Positions 19,481-27,956 of a stretch of DNA of 64,000 bases are shown here, in pieces; position 1 is the stretch's first letter, and the number at the start of each line of letters is the position of its first letter. The position numbers were made by a program, and so were the translations under genes. The notes under the pieces are model-generated. The model did not search any database, was not told the origin of the DNA, and saw only the letters and a program-made list of their open reading frames with translations. The DNA comes from an uncultured Pseudokineococcus sp. (GTDB lineage Bacteria > Actinomycetota > Actinomycetes > Actinomycetales > Quadrisphaeraceae). The DNA lies in assembly GCF_947499845.1 (NCBI RefSeq), contig NZ_CANMPM010000001.1, positions 124,001-188,000 on the forward strand, given 5' to 3'.

Positions 19481-19544
19481 TCGGGGGTCCGCGCGGAGGG
19501 CCGAGGAGGGCCACGGGCGCCGGGCGGCGGCCCGGGCCTCGCAC

Positions 19545-19550
19545 TACGGT
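19545..19550 (+). promoter_or_regulatory. Leaderless -10 box for the DUF2218-like gene
   Basis: TACGGT, then CGGCCC, then ATG 19557. Confidence 0.65.
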
Positions 19551-19556
19551 CGGCCC

Positions 19557-19886
19557 ATGGGCACGACCTCGCAGACGACCATCTCCTCCTCCAGCCCGCT
19601 CGCGCCCGACGTCCTCGTCCAGCGGCTCGTCCAGGCGCTGCACGGCGCGGCGGAAGTGGCCTCGAACGAGGACCGGACCACGCTCGTCTTCCCGCCGCCC
19701 GCCTCGCCCGTCGGGGACGGCCCGGTGGGGTCGGCGCACCTGCAGGCGGGCGCCGAGACGGTCGTCGTCGACTGCACCGCCCCCGACAGCGAGGAGCTCT
19801 CCCGCGTCGAGGACCTGCTGACGACGCGCCTGCGCACCGTGGACCAGGCGGCCGCGGACGCCGTCGTCTGGCGCCGGCACGAGTGA
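19557..19886 (+). CDS. DUF2218-like small protein
   Basis: 109 residues. The layout resembles DUF2218: an early helix (PDVLVQRLVQALHGAAEV), strands around TTLVFPPP, and a C-terminal AETVVVDCTAPDSEELSRVEDLLTTRL that ends in VVWRR, close to the VEWR ending of that family. Some DUF2218 proteins occur with iron uptake genes, but nothing here points to a pathway. The start is fixed by a TACGGT box six bases upstream. The stop overlaps the acetyltransferase start (GTGA). Confidence 0.6.
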   Translation: MGTTSQTTISSSSPLAPDVLVQRLVQALHGAAEVASNEDRTTLVFPPPASPVGDGPVGSAHLQAGAETVVVDCTAPDSEELSRVEDLLTTRLRTVDQAAADAVVWRRHE

Positions 19887-20482
19887 CGCCGCCCGAGGGC
19901 TCCCGCCCGGCCGCCGTCCTCGTCCGCCCGGCCAGGACCTCCGACGTCCGCGCCGTGCGCGCGCTCACGGCGCCCCTCGCCGAGCGCCGGGTGCTCGTGG
20001 CCAAGGAGGCCGTCGCCTACTACGAGGGCCTGCCCGAGCTCGTCGTGGCCGAGCTGGACGGGCGCGTCGTCGGCTGCGGGGCGCTGCACGTCTTCTGGGA
20101 GGACCTCGCCGAGGTCCGCACCCTCGCCGTCGCGGACGACGCGCGCGGCACCGGCGTCGGCGGGCTCGTGCTCGCCGAGCTGCTGCGGCGGGCCCGCGAC
20201 GTGGGCGTCGCCCGCGTCTTCTGCCTCACCTTCGAGACCCGCTTCTTCGCCGCGCACGGCTTCGAGGAGATCGAGGGCACCCCCGTGGCGCCCGAGGTCT
20301 TCGCCGAGCTGCTGCGCTCGCACGACGACGGCGTGGCCGAGTTCCTCGACCTCGCCCGGGTGAAGCCCAACACGCTCGGCAACACCCGCATGATCCGCTA
20401 CCTCGAGGAGTCGGCGCGCGCGCTCGACGCGGCGCGCGGCGCCGGCCCCGGGCCCGCCACGGCGGCTCCTGGCAGCGCGTAG
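19883..20482 (+). CDS. Amino-acid N-acetyltransferase (GNAT family, ArgA-like)
   Basis: 199 residues from GTG 19883 (GTGA overlap). The GNAT core contains VRPARTSDVRAVRAL, VVAELDGRVVGCGALHVFWEDLAEVRTLAV and the acetyl-CoA loop DDARGTGVGGLVLAELL, then FCLTFETRFFAAHGFEEI. This pattern, including FFAAHGF and a KPNTLGNTRM ending, matches the short actinobacterial N-acetylglutamate synthases (Rv2747 type) that start arginine synthesis. A final low-complexity tail overlaps the 3' end of the convergent mutY gene by 85 bases. Confidence 0.82.
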   Translation: MTPPEGSRPAAVLVRPARTSDVRAVRALTAPLAERRVLVAKEAVAYYEGLPELVVAELDGRVVGCGALHVFWEDLAEVRTLAVADDARGTGVGGLVLAELLRRARDVGVARVFCLTFETRFFAAHGFEEIEGTPVAPEVFAELLRSHDDGVAEFLDLARVKPNTLGNTRMIRYLEESARALDAARGAGPGPATAAPGSA

Positions 20483-21339
20483 GCGTCGCCGGCGGCCGGG
20501 ACGACCAGGCCGTCGTCGAGCAGCGAGGCGAGGCAGCGCTCCCGCTGCTCGTCCTGCGGCCAGGCCGCGGCGAGGTCGTCGGCGCCCACGGCGCCCCCGG
20601 CGTCGCGCAGCACGGCCAGCAGGCGGCCGCGGACCTGGCGGTCGGTGCCCTCCCAGCGCTGCGCGCGACGGGGCGGACCGTCGTCCGGCGGCGACCCGGC
20701 GAGGCGCCAGGCGCAGAGGTCGGCCACCGGGCACTCGGGGCAGCGCGGCGCCCGCGCCGTGCACACCAGGGCGCCCAGCTCCATGACGGCCACGGCCCAG
20801 CGCGCGGCCTCCGCGTCGCCCTCCGGCAGCAGGCCCACCGCGCGGGCGTGCTCCGCCGCCGTCAGCGCCGGGGCCGGCCGCGCCGCTCCGCCGACGAGGC
20901 GGGCGTGCACGCGGCGCACGTTGGTGTCGACGACGGCGTGGCGGCGCCCGTGGGCGAAGCTCGCGACCGCGGCCGCCGTGTAGGCGCCGACGCCGGGCAG
21001 CCCGAGCAGGTCGTCCAGCTCGACGGGCACCTCGCCGCCGTGCCGCTCGACGAGGGCCACCGCGGCGGCGTGCAGGCGCAGCGCCCGCCGCGGGTAGCCC
21101 AGCCGGTCCCACGCCCGCACGGCCTCCCCGGGCGGGTCGGCGGCGAGGGCCGCCGGGGTGGGCCAGCGCTCGAGCCAGCGCCGCCAGGCGGGCAGGACCC
21201 GGGCCACCGGCGTCTGCTGGAGCATGACCTCGCTGACGAGGACGCCCCAGGCGTCCCGGTCCGCCGCGCGCCACGGCAGGTCCCGCGCGGCGACGTCGTA
21301 CCAGGCGAGCACCCGCCCGTGGAGCTCCTCCGGCGCCAC
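20398..21339 (-). CDS. mutY: A/G-specific adenine DNA glycosylase
   Basis: 313 residues. Removes adenine paired with 8-oxoguanine. The catalytic Glu is in SEVMLQQTPVARVLP and the catalytic Asp in AVVDTNVRRVHARL. The helix-hairpin-helix is LLGLPGVGAYTAAAV. The iron-sulfur loop C-x6-C-x2-C-x5-C is CTARAPRCPECPVADLC. The NUDIX-like C-terminal domain of longer MutY proteins is absent. The start is uncertain. GTG 21339 is the first normal start, although a CTG overlapping the disA stop (CTGA) would add 27 residues. The 3' end is antisense to the acetyltransferase gene over 85 bases. Confidence 0.92.
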   Translation of the reverse strand: MAPEELHGRVLAWYDVAARDLPWRAADRDAWGVLVSEVMLQQTPVARVLPAWRRWLERWPTPAALAADPPGEAVRAWDRLGYPRRALRLHAAAVALVERHGGEVPVELDDLLGLPGVGAYTAAAVASFAHGRRHAVVDTNVRRVHARLVGGAARPAPALTAAEHARAVGLLPEGDAEAARWAVAVMELGALVCTARAPRCPECPVADLCAWRLAGSPPDDGPPRRAQRWEGTDRQVRGRLLAVLRDAGGAVGADDLAAAWPQDEQRERCLASLLDDGLVVPAAGDAYALPGAAVAGPGPAPRAASSARADSSR

Positions 21340-21416
21340 CGTGACGGGCTCGCTGGCCCCGCCTCCGGTGGCCCCGTCCCCGGTGCCGCCTTGCTCCGGG
21401 CGTCGGACGTCGGCGC

Positions 21417-22499
21417 TCAGACGTACCGCTCGAGGATGCTGGACTCGGCCAGGCGGGACAGGCCCTCGCGGACGGCGCGCGCCCGCTGGTCGCCGACGCC
21501 CTCGACGGCCATGAGGTCGTCGATGCCCGCGGCGAGCAGCTGCTGCAGCCCGTCGAAGTGCTGGACGAGGCGCTCGACGATGGCGCCCGGCAGGCGGGGG
21601 ATCTTGTGCAGCAGGCGGAAGCCCCGGGGGCTGATGGCGCTGTCGAGGTTCTCCCCGCCGCCGCCCGTGAGCGACAGCGCCCGCGAGACGTGCGCGAGGT
21701 CGACGAGCTCGGTGGACTCGAGCCGCGCGAGGTCGGCGAGCACCTCCGGCACGGACGCCCCCAGGCGCTCGGGGTCGGTGTAGTCGCGCAGCACGAGCTC
21801 CTGGTCGGGGCCGATGCCGCCGATGAGCTCCTCGAGCTGCAGGGACAGCAGGCGCCCGTCGGAGCCGAGCTCGACGACGTACCCGGCGATCTCCTCGGAG
21901 ATGCGCCGCACCATCTCCTGGCGCTGGACCACGGCGGCGACGTCGCGGACGGTGACGAGGTCCTCGATCTCCAGCGCGGACAGCGTGCCCGCGACCTCGT
22001 CGAGGCGGGACTTGTAGCGCTCGAGCGTCGCGAGGGCCTGCTCCGCGCGGCCGAGGATGGCCGCCGAGCCCTCGAGGACGAAGCGCCGGTCGGCGACGTA
22101 CAGCGCCACGATGCGCATCGAGGCGCTCACGGAGATCACCGGCATGCGGGTCTGCTTGGCCACCCGCTCCGCCGTGCGGTGCCGGGTGCCGGACTCGGAG
22201 GTCTCGATCGTCGGGTCGGGCACGAGCTGCACGGCCGCGCGCAGGATCTTGCTGGCGCCCGCGTCGAGCACGATGGCGCCGTCCATCTTGGCCAGCTCGC
22301 GCAGCCGGGTGGCCGAGAAGTCGACGTCGAGGGTGAAACCGCCGCTGCACAGGGACTCGACGACCTTGTCGTGCCCCAGCACGACGAGCGCGCCGGTGCG
22401 GCCCCGCAGGATGCGCTCGAGCCCGTCGCGCAGCTCCGTGCCGGGGGCGACGGCGGCCAGGGTCGCGAGGAGCAGCTCCTCGGGCGAGCGCTCGACCAT
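21417..22499 (-). CDS. disA: DNA integrity scanning diadenylate cyclase
   Basis: 360 residues. Makes cyclic di-AMP from two ATP and responds to branched DNA. The DAC domain has DGAIVLDAG and GTRHRTAER, the two catalytic signatures. A helical spine (about residues 145-290) and a C-terminal HhH domain (DDLMAVEGVGDQRARAVREGL) follow, the standard octameric DisA plan. It lies between radA and mutY, the usual arrangement in actinobacteria. The ATG has GGGAG upstream and a TAGCCT box about 50 bases before it. Confidence 0.97.
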   Translation of the reverse strand: MVERSPEELLLATLAAVAPGTELRDGLERILRGRTGALVVLGHDKVVESLCSGGFTLDVDFSATRLRELAKMDGAIVLDAGASKILRAAVQLVPDPTIETSESGTRHRTAERVAKQTRMPVISVSASMRIVALYVADRRFVLEGSAAILGRAEQALATLERYKSRLDEVAGTLSALEIEDLVTVRDVAAVVQRQEMVRRISEEIAGYVVELGSDGRLLSLQLEELIGGIGPDQELVLRDYTDPERLGASVPEVLADLARLESTELVDLAHVSRALSLTGGGGENLDSAISPRGFRLLHKIPRLPGAIVERLVQHFDGLQQLLAAGIDDLMAVEGVGDQRARAVREGLSRLAESSILERYV

Positions 22500-22551
22500 C
22501 GTCTCCCTCAGCCCCGCGCGGTGCGGCGCGCCGGTCGGCGAGCCGCAGCGA

Positions 22552-22557
22552 AGGCTA
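22552..22557 (-). promoter_or_regulatory. -10 box of disA
   Basis: TAGCCT on the minus strand, giving a leader of about 45 bases before the disA ATG at 22499. Confidence 0.5.
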
Positions 22558-22558
22558 C

Positions 22559-22586
22559 CGGCGGCTCGCCCGCCGCCGAGCCGCCG
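22559..22586 (-). terminator. Hairpin between radA and disA
   Basis: A perfect 10-bp stem (CGGCGGCTCG at 22559-22568 with CGAGCCGCCG at 22577-22586) abuts the disA -10 box. It may end the radA transcript just before disA is started. The rest of the 246-base gap holds only degenerate CTCACCG repeats (about 22680-22745). Confidence 0.5.
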
Positions 22587-22745
22587 ACGGCGGTCGTCGC
22601 CGAGCCGTGACCCGCGGCGTCACGGCGCCCGCACCCCGCTCGTCGCCCGTCACCGCCGGCTCCCGCCGCCGGCGCCGTGCAGCTCACCGCTCGGGGCTCA
22701 CGCTCGGAGCTCTCACCGATCGGGCTCGTCGTCCGGGCTCACCGG

Positions 22746-24191
22746 TCACAGCTCGCCGGGGGGAGGCCGGTGGCCCCGGCCCGGGTCGCCGTCGTGGGCG
22801 GCGAAGAGCTGAAGCACGCAGGAGCGGACGTCGTCGACCTCGAGGACGCGCATCGACCCCCACGGCGGGGTGGCGCCGGGCGGCTGCACGCCGAGGGCGC
22901 CGCGGGGGACGACGGCGCGCTGCATGCCCACCCGGGCGGCCTCGGCGAGCCGCCGCTCGGTGCCGGGGACGGCGCGCACGTCGCCGGAGAGCCCCACCTC
23001 GCCGATGGCGACCGTGCCCGGCGGCAGCGCGCTGTCGAAGCAGGCCCCGGCGAGGGCGACGGCGAGGGCCAGGTCGACGCCGGGCTCGGTAGTGCGGACG
23101 CCGCCGACGGTCGCCGTGAAGACGTCGCTCGGCGTGCGCAGCAGCCCGGCGCGCGCCTGGAGGACGGCGACGGCCAGGGCCACGCGGCTGGCGTCGAGCC
23201 CCGTCGAGCGGGTCTTCGGGCTGCCGCCCGCGGCCGGCGCGACGAGCGCCTGCACCTCGAGCACCAGCGGGCGGCGCCCCTCGAGGGCCACCGCGGCGCA
23301 GGTCCCGGGCACGGGCGTCGTGGTCCGCGAGAAGAAGAGCTCGCTCGGGTCGACGAGCCCCGTGATCCCGCCCTCGGACAGGTCGAAGCAGCCGACCTCG
23401 TCGGTCGGGCCGTAGCGGTTCTTCACGGCCCGCACCATGCGCAGGCGCGAGTGGCGGTCGCCCTCGAAGGTGCAGACGACGTCGACGAGGTGCTCGAGCA
23501 CGCGGGGGCCCGCGACGGACCCGTCCTTGGTGACGTGGCCGACGAGCAGCGTGGCCATGCCGCGCTCCTTGGCCGTCGCGATGACGGAGGCCGCCACCTC
23601 CCGCACCTGGGTGACGCCGCCGGCGGCCCCCTCGACGGCGGCGGACGCGACCGTCTGCACGGAGTCGACGACGAGGAGGTCGGGGGAGACGGTCTCGACG
23701 TGGGCGAGGACGGCCGCGAGGTCGTTCTCGGCCGCGAGGAAGAGCCGGGGGCGCAGCGCCCCGATGCGCTCGGCGCGCAGGCGCACCTGGGCCGCCGTCT
23801 CCTCGCCGGTGACGTAGAGCACGGTCTTCCCGGTGGTGGCGGTGCGGGCCGCGACCTCGAGCAGGAGGGTCGACTTGCCCACCCCGGGCTCGCCGGCCAT
23901 GAGGACGACGGCGCCCGGCACGACGCCGCCGCCGAGAACGCGGTCGAGCTCGTCGACGCCGGTGGGGGCCGCCGAGGCCTCCTGCGCGTCGACCTCGGCG
24001 ATGGGCTGGGCGGCGCGCCGCACGGCCCGGGCGGGCGCGGTGCGCGGGCCCGAGGGCGCGGCGACCTCCTCGACGGTGCCCCACGCCTGGCACTCCCCGC
24101 AGCGGCCGACCCACTTGGCCGTGGTCCAGCCGCAGTCCGCGCAGCGGTAGGCGGGGCGCGGGGCGCGGGGGGCGGAGCTCTTGGCGGCCAT
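22746..24191 (-). CDS. radA: DNA repair protein RadA
   Basis: 481 residues. A RecA-like, DnaB-type helicase that processes recombination intermediates. The N-terminal zinc finger is YRCADCGWTTAKWVGRCGECQAWG (C-x2-C ... C-x2-C). Walker A is GEPGVGKST. The RadA-specific KNRFG-type motif is KNRYGPTDEVGCF. A C-terminal Lon-like domain contains GVDLALAVALAGACFDSALP. The start at ATG 24191 is supported by a TAGCGT box seven bases upstream. That box includes the TAG stop of the methyltransferase gene. Confidence 0.97.
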   Translation of the reverse strand: MAAKSSAPRAPRPAYRCADCGWTTAKWVGRCGECQAWGTVEEVAAPSGPRTAPARAVRRAAQPIAEVDAQEASAAPTGVDELDRVLGGGVVPGAVVLMAGEPGVGKSTLLLEVAARTATTGKTVLYVTGEETAAQVRLRAERIGALRPRLFLAAENDLAAVLAHVETVSPDLLVVDSVQTVASAAVEGAAGGVTQVREVAASVIATAKERGMATLLVGHVTKDGSVAGPRVLEHLVDVVCTFEGDRHSRLRMVRAVKNRYGPTDEVGCFDLSEGGITGLVDPSELFFSRTTTPVPGTCAAVALEGRRPLVLEVQALVAPAAGGSPKTRSTGLDASRVALAVAVLQARAGLLRTPSDVFTATVGGVRTTEPGVDLALAVALAGACFDSALPPGTVAIGEVGLSGDVRAVPGTERRLAEAARVGMQRAVVPRGALGVQPPGATPPWGSMRVLEVDDVRSCVLQLFAAHDGDPGRGHRPPPGEL

Positions 24192-24198
24192 GGCGGGG

Positions 24199-24204
24199 AC
24201 GCTA
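24199..24204 (-). promoter_or_regulatory. Leaderless -10 box for radA, overlapping the methyltransferase stop codon
   Basis: TAGCGT on the minus strand. Its TAG (24202-24204) is the stop codon of the upstream methyltransferase gene. Seven bases separate it from the radA ATG. Confidence 0.7.
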
Positions 24205-25119
24205 GGCGCGCCCACCGACAGCGGCCCCCGCCGGGTCGTCGGCCGGGTCGTCTGTCCGGCTGCCCGGCCGCCCGGGGGTGCGCCGCCAGCGCACCGCGAC
24301 GGCGTCGTCGAGCGCGGTGCCCGGGTGGGCGGCGAGCACCTCGTCGGCCAGGGCGGGCGGCAGCTCGACGCGGACGACCGCCTCGAAGGAGGCGCGGTCG
24401 GGGAACGCCCACCGCACGTCGACGCCGCGCTCGCAGAACCCCTGCCGCCGCCAGAACCGGCGCACGGCCGCGGCGTCGTGGCGGGGGCGGGCCCGGGCGA
24501 ACCACCCGCCGAAGGTCGAGCGGCTCGGGTCGGTGTCGACGACGACCACGGCGCCGCCCGGGCGCAGCACCCGCTCCGCCTCGGCGAGGCCCGGCTCGCA
24601 GCCGGGCCCGAAGAAGTAGGCCCAGCGGGCGAGCACGACGTCGACGGAGGCGTCCGGCAGCGGCAGCGCCTGCGCCGTCCCCGCGACGACGCGGACCCGC
24701 GTCCCCGCGGGCTCGAGCTCCCGCGCCCGCCGCTGCGCCCTCTCGCGCAGCGGCGGGTGCGGCTCGACGCCGACGACCGAGCGGGCGGCGCCGCGCGCCG
24801 CGGCGGCCTCGTCCTCGCCCGGCCCCGGGTCGAGCCCGACGAGCCGCCCGAGCATGACGCCGAGCCCGCAGCCGACGTCGACGACGTCGAGCCCCGCCCA
24901 GCCCGCCACCTCGCGCAGGACGGCGTCCACGCGGCGGTCCGGGTCCACGTGGGTGTTCTCCAGCGCGTACGCGTCGGGGTGGTACCAGGCGTTCGGGCTG
25001 GGCCTGACGCCCGGCAGGACGTCCTTCCCGGCCGCCCCCTCGGGGGCAGTGCCGTCAGGGGCCGTCCCGTCGAGGTCTGCACCGGGGCGGGCCTCGTCGG
25101 GAAGGGGGAGGGGCGGCAC
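24202..25119 (-). CDS. Class I SAM-dependent methyltransferase
   Basis: 305 residues from GTG 25119, seven bases after a TACGCT box. Motif I is VVDVGCGLGVMLGRLVGLDPG. The acidic loop is VVGVEPHPPLRERA, motif II is DASVDVVLARWAYFFGPG and motif III is LRPGGAVVVVDTDPS. An early NAWYHPDAYALENTHVDPDRRVD segment precedes the core, and a Pro/Asp-rich tail ends it. The substrate is unknown. It is divergent from ppx, with only 35 bases between the start codons, and adjacent to radA on the same strand. Confidence 0.85.
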   Translation of the reverse strand: MPPLPLPDEARPGADLDGTAPDGTAPEGAAGKDVLPGVRPSPNAWYHPDAYALENTHVDPDRRVDAVLREVAGWAGLDVVDVGCGLGVMLGRLVGLDPGPGEDEAAAARGAARSVVGVEPHPPLRERAQRRARELEPAGTRVRVVAGTAQALPLPDASVDVVLARWAYFFGPGCEPGLAEAERVLRPGGAVVVVDTDPSRSTFGGWFARARPRHDAAAVRRFWRRQGFCERGVDVRWAFPDRASFEAVVRVELPPALADEVLAAHPGTALDDAVAVRWRRTPGRPGSRTDDPADDPAGAAVGGRA

Positions 25120-25126
25120 GTCGCGG

Positions 25127-25132
25127 AGCGTA
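25127..25132 (-). promoter_or_regulatory. Leaderless -10 box for the methyltransferase
   Basis: TACGCT on the minus strand, 7 bases before GTG 25119. Confidence 0.65.
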
Positions 25133-25140
25133 GGCGGCGC

Positions 25141-25146
25141 TAGGTT
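25141..25146 (+). promoter_or_regulatory. Leaderless -10 box for the Ppx/GppA gene
   Basis: TAGGTT, 8 bases before ATG 25155. Only eight bases separate it from the opposing -10 box at 25127-25132. Confidence 0.65.
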
Positions 25147-25154
25147 CTCCGCCC

Positions 25155-26096
25155 ATGCGCCTGGGGGTCCTCGACGTCGGGTCGAACACCGTGCACCTGC
25201 TCGTCGTCGACGCCCACCCCGGCGCCTCGCCCGTGCCCACGGCCTCCCACCGGCGCGTGCTGCGGCTCGCCGAGCGGCTGGACGCCGAGGGCGCCGTCCG
25301 CGAGGAGGGCGTGGCGGACCTGCTCGACGCCGTCCGCGCGGCGCGGGAGGCGGCCACCGCCGAGGGCGTCGAGGAGCTCATGGGCTTCGCCACCAGCGCG
25401 CTGCGGGAGGCGCCCAACGGCGCGGAGGTCCTCGAGCGGGTCCGCCGGGAGACCGGGGTCGCGCTCGAGGTGCTCAGCGGCGGCGCCGAGGCGCGGCTCA
25501 CCTTCTTCGCGGTGCGGCGCTGGTTCGGGTGGTCGGCCGGGCGGCTGATGGTCTTCGACATCGGCGGCGGCTCGCTCGAGATGGCCGTCGGCCGCGACGA
25601 GGACGCCGACGTCGCGCTCAGCGTGCCGCTCGGCGCGGGGCGCACGACGCGCTCGCACCTCGCGGGCGGGGCGGCGCGACCGCGCGACGTCGCGCCGCTG
25701 CGCGAGCACGCCCGTGCGGTGCTCGAGGCCTCGACCGGGCGCCTGCGCGCGCAGGGCGCCTGCGACCTCGCCGTGGGCTCGAGCAAGACCTTCCGGACGC
25801 TCGGGCGCCTCACCGGCGCGGCCCCGGCGCGCGAGGGCGCCCACGTGCCGCGCTCCCTGGAGCGCGACGCGCTGGCCGAGCTCGTGCCGCGCCTGGCCTC
25901 GCTCGGCCCCGCGGGCCGGCGCCGCCTGCCCGGCGTCTCCGAGGCGCGCGCCGGGCAGGTCGTGGCCGGCGCCGTCGTCGCGCTGGAGGCGATGCGGGTC
26001 CTCGACGTCGAGCGGCTGCAGCTCAGCCCCTGGGCGCTCCGGGAGGGCGTCATCCTCCGGCGGCTCGACGCCCTCGCGCCGCTCCTCGGGCGCTGA
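25155..26096 (+). CDS. Ppx/GppA family phosphatase
   Basis: 313 residues. Actin-fold (ASKHA) phosphatase of the exopolyphosphatase/guanosine pentaphosphatase family. The phosphate-1 loop is LGVLDVGSNTVHLLVVD, then GFATSALREAPNG and the phosphate-2 loop VFDIGGGSLEMAVG. It lacks the long C-terminal HD-like region of E. coli Ppx, as is usual for the short actinobacterial enzymes. From memory the order ppx-TIM barrel-proC matches Rv0496-Rv0500. Activity on polyphosphate versus pppGpp cannot be told from sequence. Confidence 0.9.
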   Translation: MRLGVLDVGSNTVHLLVVDAHPGASPVPTASHRRVLRLAERLDAEGAVREEGVADLLDAVRAAREAATAEGVEELMGFATSALREAPNGAEVLERVRRETGVALEVLSGGAEARLTFFAVRRWFGWSAGRLMVFDIGGGSLEMAVGRDEDADVALSVPLGAGRTTRSHLAGGAARPRDVAPLREHARAVLEASTGRLRAQGACDLAVGSSKTFRTLGRLTGAAPAREGAHVPRSLERDALAELVPRLASLGPAGRRRLPGVSEARAGQVVAGAVVALEAMRVLDVERLQLSPWALREGVILRRLDALAPLLGR

Positions 26097-26179
26097 CGGC
26101 CCGTCGGGGCCGACCGGTGCGACCGCCCGGGCAGGGTAGGGCGGGCGCGCCCCGCGGGGACGTCGGCGCGGCGCGGGCC

Positions 26180-26185
26180 TACTGT
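26180..26185 (+). promoter_or_regulatory. Leaderless -10 box for the TIM-barrel gene
   Basis: TACTGT, then seven bases, then GTG 26193. It argues for this start rather than the in-frame GTG at 26184, which lies inside the box. Confidence 0.65.
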
Positions 26186-26192
26186 GGGGGGC

Positions 26193-26999
26193 GTGAGCGA
26201 GAACGGGACGGCCCGCCAGGGGCCCGCCGTCACCCTCTCGACCAGCTCCGTCTACCCCGGCTCCTGCGCGGACGCCTTCGAGACGGCGGCGCGCCTGGGC
26301 TACGACGGCGTCGAGGTCATGGTCTGGACCGACCCGGTGAGCCGCGACGCGGTGGCGCTGCGCCGGCTCGCCGACCACTACGGCGTCCCCGTCCTGTCGG
26401 TGCACGCGCCGACGCTCCTGCTGACGCAGGGCGTCTGGGGGCGCGACCCGTGGACGAAGCTCGAGCTGTCCGTCGAGCTGGCGCAGGACCTCGGCGCCGA
26501 CGTCGTCGTCGTGCACCCGCCGTTCCGCTGGCAGCGCTCCTACGCGGCCCGCTTCGTCGAGGGGGTGCGCGAGATCTCCCAGCGGACGGGCACCACGCTG
26601 GCGGTGGAGAACATGTTCCCCTGGCGGGCGGGCTCCCGTGAGGTCGTGGCCTACGCGCCGGGCTGGGACGTCGTCGACGAGGACTACGACCAGGTGACCC
26701 TCGACGTCTCGCACGCGGCGACGTCGGGCAGCGACTCCCAGGAGCTGGCGCGCAAGCTCGCCGACCGCCTGCGCCACATCCACCTCACCGACGGCAGCGG
26801 GTCGGCCAAGGACGAGCACCTCGTCCCCGGCCGGGGCTCGCAGCCGGTCGCCGAGCTCCTCGCCGACCTGGCGGTCGGCGGCTTCATTGGCCACGTCGTC
26901 GCCGAAATCAACACCCGCCGCTCGCGGGCTCCAGGGGAGCGCGAGCGCGACCTCGCCGAGACCCTCGCCTTCGCCCGCCAGCACCTGCGCCGTCCTTGA
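26193..26999 (+). CDS. Sugar phosphate isomerase/epimerase-like TIM-barrel protein
   Basis: 268 residues. AP-endonuclease-2-type TIM barrel with metal-binding residues in predictable places: [65 protein letters not shown] and the last VVAEINTR. These are the strand ends that carry the metal ligands in the family. It lies between ppx and proC, a conserved actinobacterial order. The true substrate is unknown. Confidence 0.87.
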   Translation: MSENGTARQGPAVTLSTSSVYPGSCADAFETAARLGYDGVEVMVWTDPVSRDAVALRRLADHYGVPVLSVHAPTLLLTQGVWGRDPWTKLELSVELAQDLGADVVVVHPPFRWQRSYAARFVEGVREISQRTGTTLAVENMFPWRAGSREVVAYAPGWDVVDEDYDQVTLDVSHAATSGSDSQELARKLADRLRHIHLTDGSGSAKDEHLVPGRGSQPVAELLADLAVGGFIGHVVAEINTRRSRAPGERERDLAETLAFARQHLRRP

Positions 27000-27068
27000 C
27001 GCCGCACCGCCCCTGACCCCGCTCCGCCCGGCCTCGCCGCGTGGAGCGGTGGGGCGGGTGGGCCGTCC

Positions 27069-27074
27069 TAGGGT
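27069..27074 (+). promoter_or_regulatory. Leaderless -10 box for proC
   Basis: TAGGGT, then CGGCCC, then ATG 27081. Confidence 0.7.
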
Positions 27075-27080
27075 CGGCCC

Positions 27081-27896
27081 ATGAGCACCGCCGCGCCGAG
27101 CCGCCCCTCCGTCGCCGTCCTCGGGGTCGGCACCATGGGCGAGGCCGTCCTCGCGGGCGTGCTGCGCTCGGGCTGGGCGCCCGACGACGTCGTCGCCGTC
27201 GTGCGCCGCGACGAGCGCGCCGCCGAGCTGGCCGACCGGTACGGCGTCCGGTCCGTGCCGCTCGCCGAGGGGGCCGCCCGCGACGTCCTCGTCGTCGCCG
27301 TGAAGCCGCAGCAGCTCGACGACCTGTTCGCCTCCGCCGCGCCGCACGTGCGCCCCGGGGCGCTCGTGCTCTCGGTCGCGGCGGGCGTGCCGACGGCGCG
27401 CCTCGCCGCCGCTCTGCCGGAGGGCGTCGCCGTCGTCCGGGCGATGCCCAACACGCCCGCCCTCGTCGGCGCCGGCACCACCGCGGTGTCGGCGGGGCCC
27501 GGCGCGGACGAGGAGCGGATGGCGCTCGTCGGCGAGCTGCTGCAGGGCACCGGCGACGTCGTCGTGCTGCCCGAGGCGCTGCAGGACGCCGCGACGGCCG
27601 TCTCCGGCTCGGGGCCCGCCTACGTGCTGCTGCTGCTCGAGTCGCTCGTCGAGGCGGGCGTCCACGCGGGCCTGCCGCGGGCGACGTCCTCGCGCCTGGC
27701 GACGGGGACGCTCGTCGGCACGGCGGCGCTCGTCCGCGAGAGCGGCGAGCACCCCTCGCTGCTGCGCGAGCGCGTCACCTCGCCCGGCGGCACGACGGCC
27801 GCCGGGCTGCGCCGGCTCGAGGAGCGAGGGCTGCGCGCCGCGCTGCTCGACGCCGTCGAGGCCGCGCGCGACCGGGCGCGCGCGCTGGGGGCCTGA
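27081..27896 (+). CDS. proC: Pyrroline-5-carboxylate reductase
   Basis: 271 residues. Last step of proline synthesis, using NAD(P)H. The Rossmann start is VAVLGVGTMGEAVLAGVL. Family landmarks VAVKPQQL, SVAAGVPTARL, VRAMPNTPALVGAG, the AVSGSGPAYVLLLLESL dimerisation segment and the terminal VTSPGGTTAAGL are all present. The length is normal. In mycobacteria the HTH and bS22 genes follow at once. Here about 9.6 kb of other genes are inserted before them. Confidence 0.96.
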   Translation: MSTAAPSRPSVAVLGVGTMGEAVLAGVLRSGWAPDDVVAVVRRDERAAELADRYGVRSVPLAEGAARDVLVVAVKPQQLDDLFASAAPHVRPGALVLSVAAGVPTARLAAALPEGVAVVRAMPNTPALVGAGTTAVSAGPGADEERMALVGELLQGTGDVVVLPEALQDAATAVSGSGPAYVLLLLESLVEAGVHAGLPRATSSRLATGTLVGTAALVRESGEHPSLLRERVTSPGGTTAAGLRRLEERGLRAALLDAVEAARDRARALGA

Positions 27897-27956
27897 GCCC
27901 GGCACCCCGTCCGCGGAGCCGTGGCGGCGTCGACCCCGGACGCCCGCCGAGCAGCC

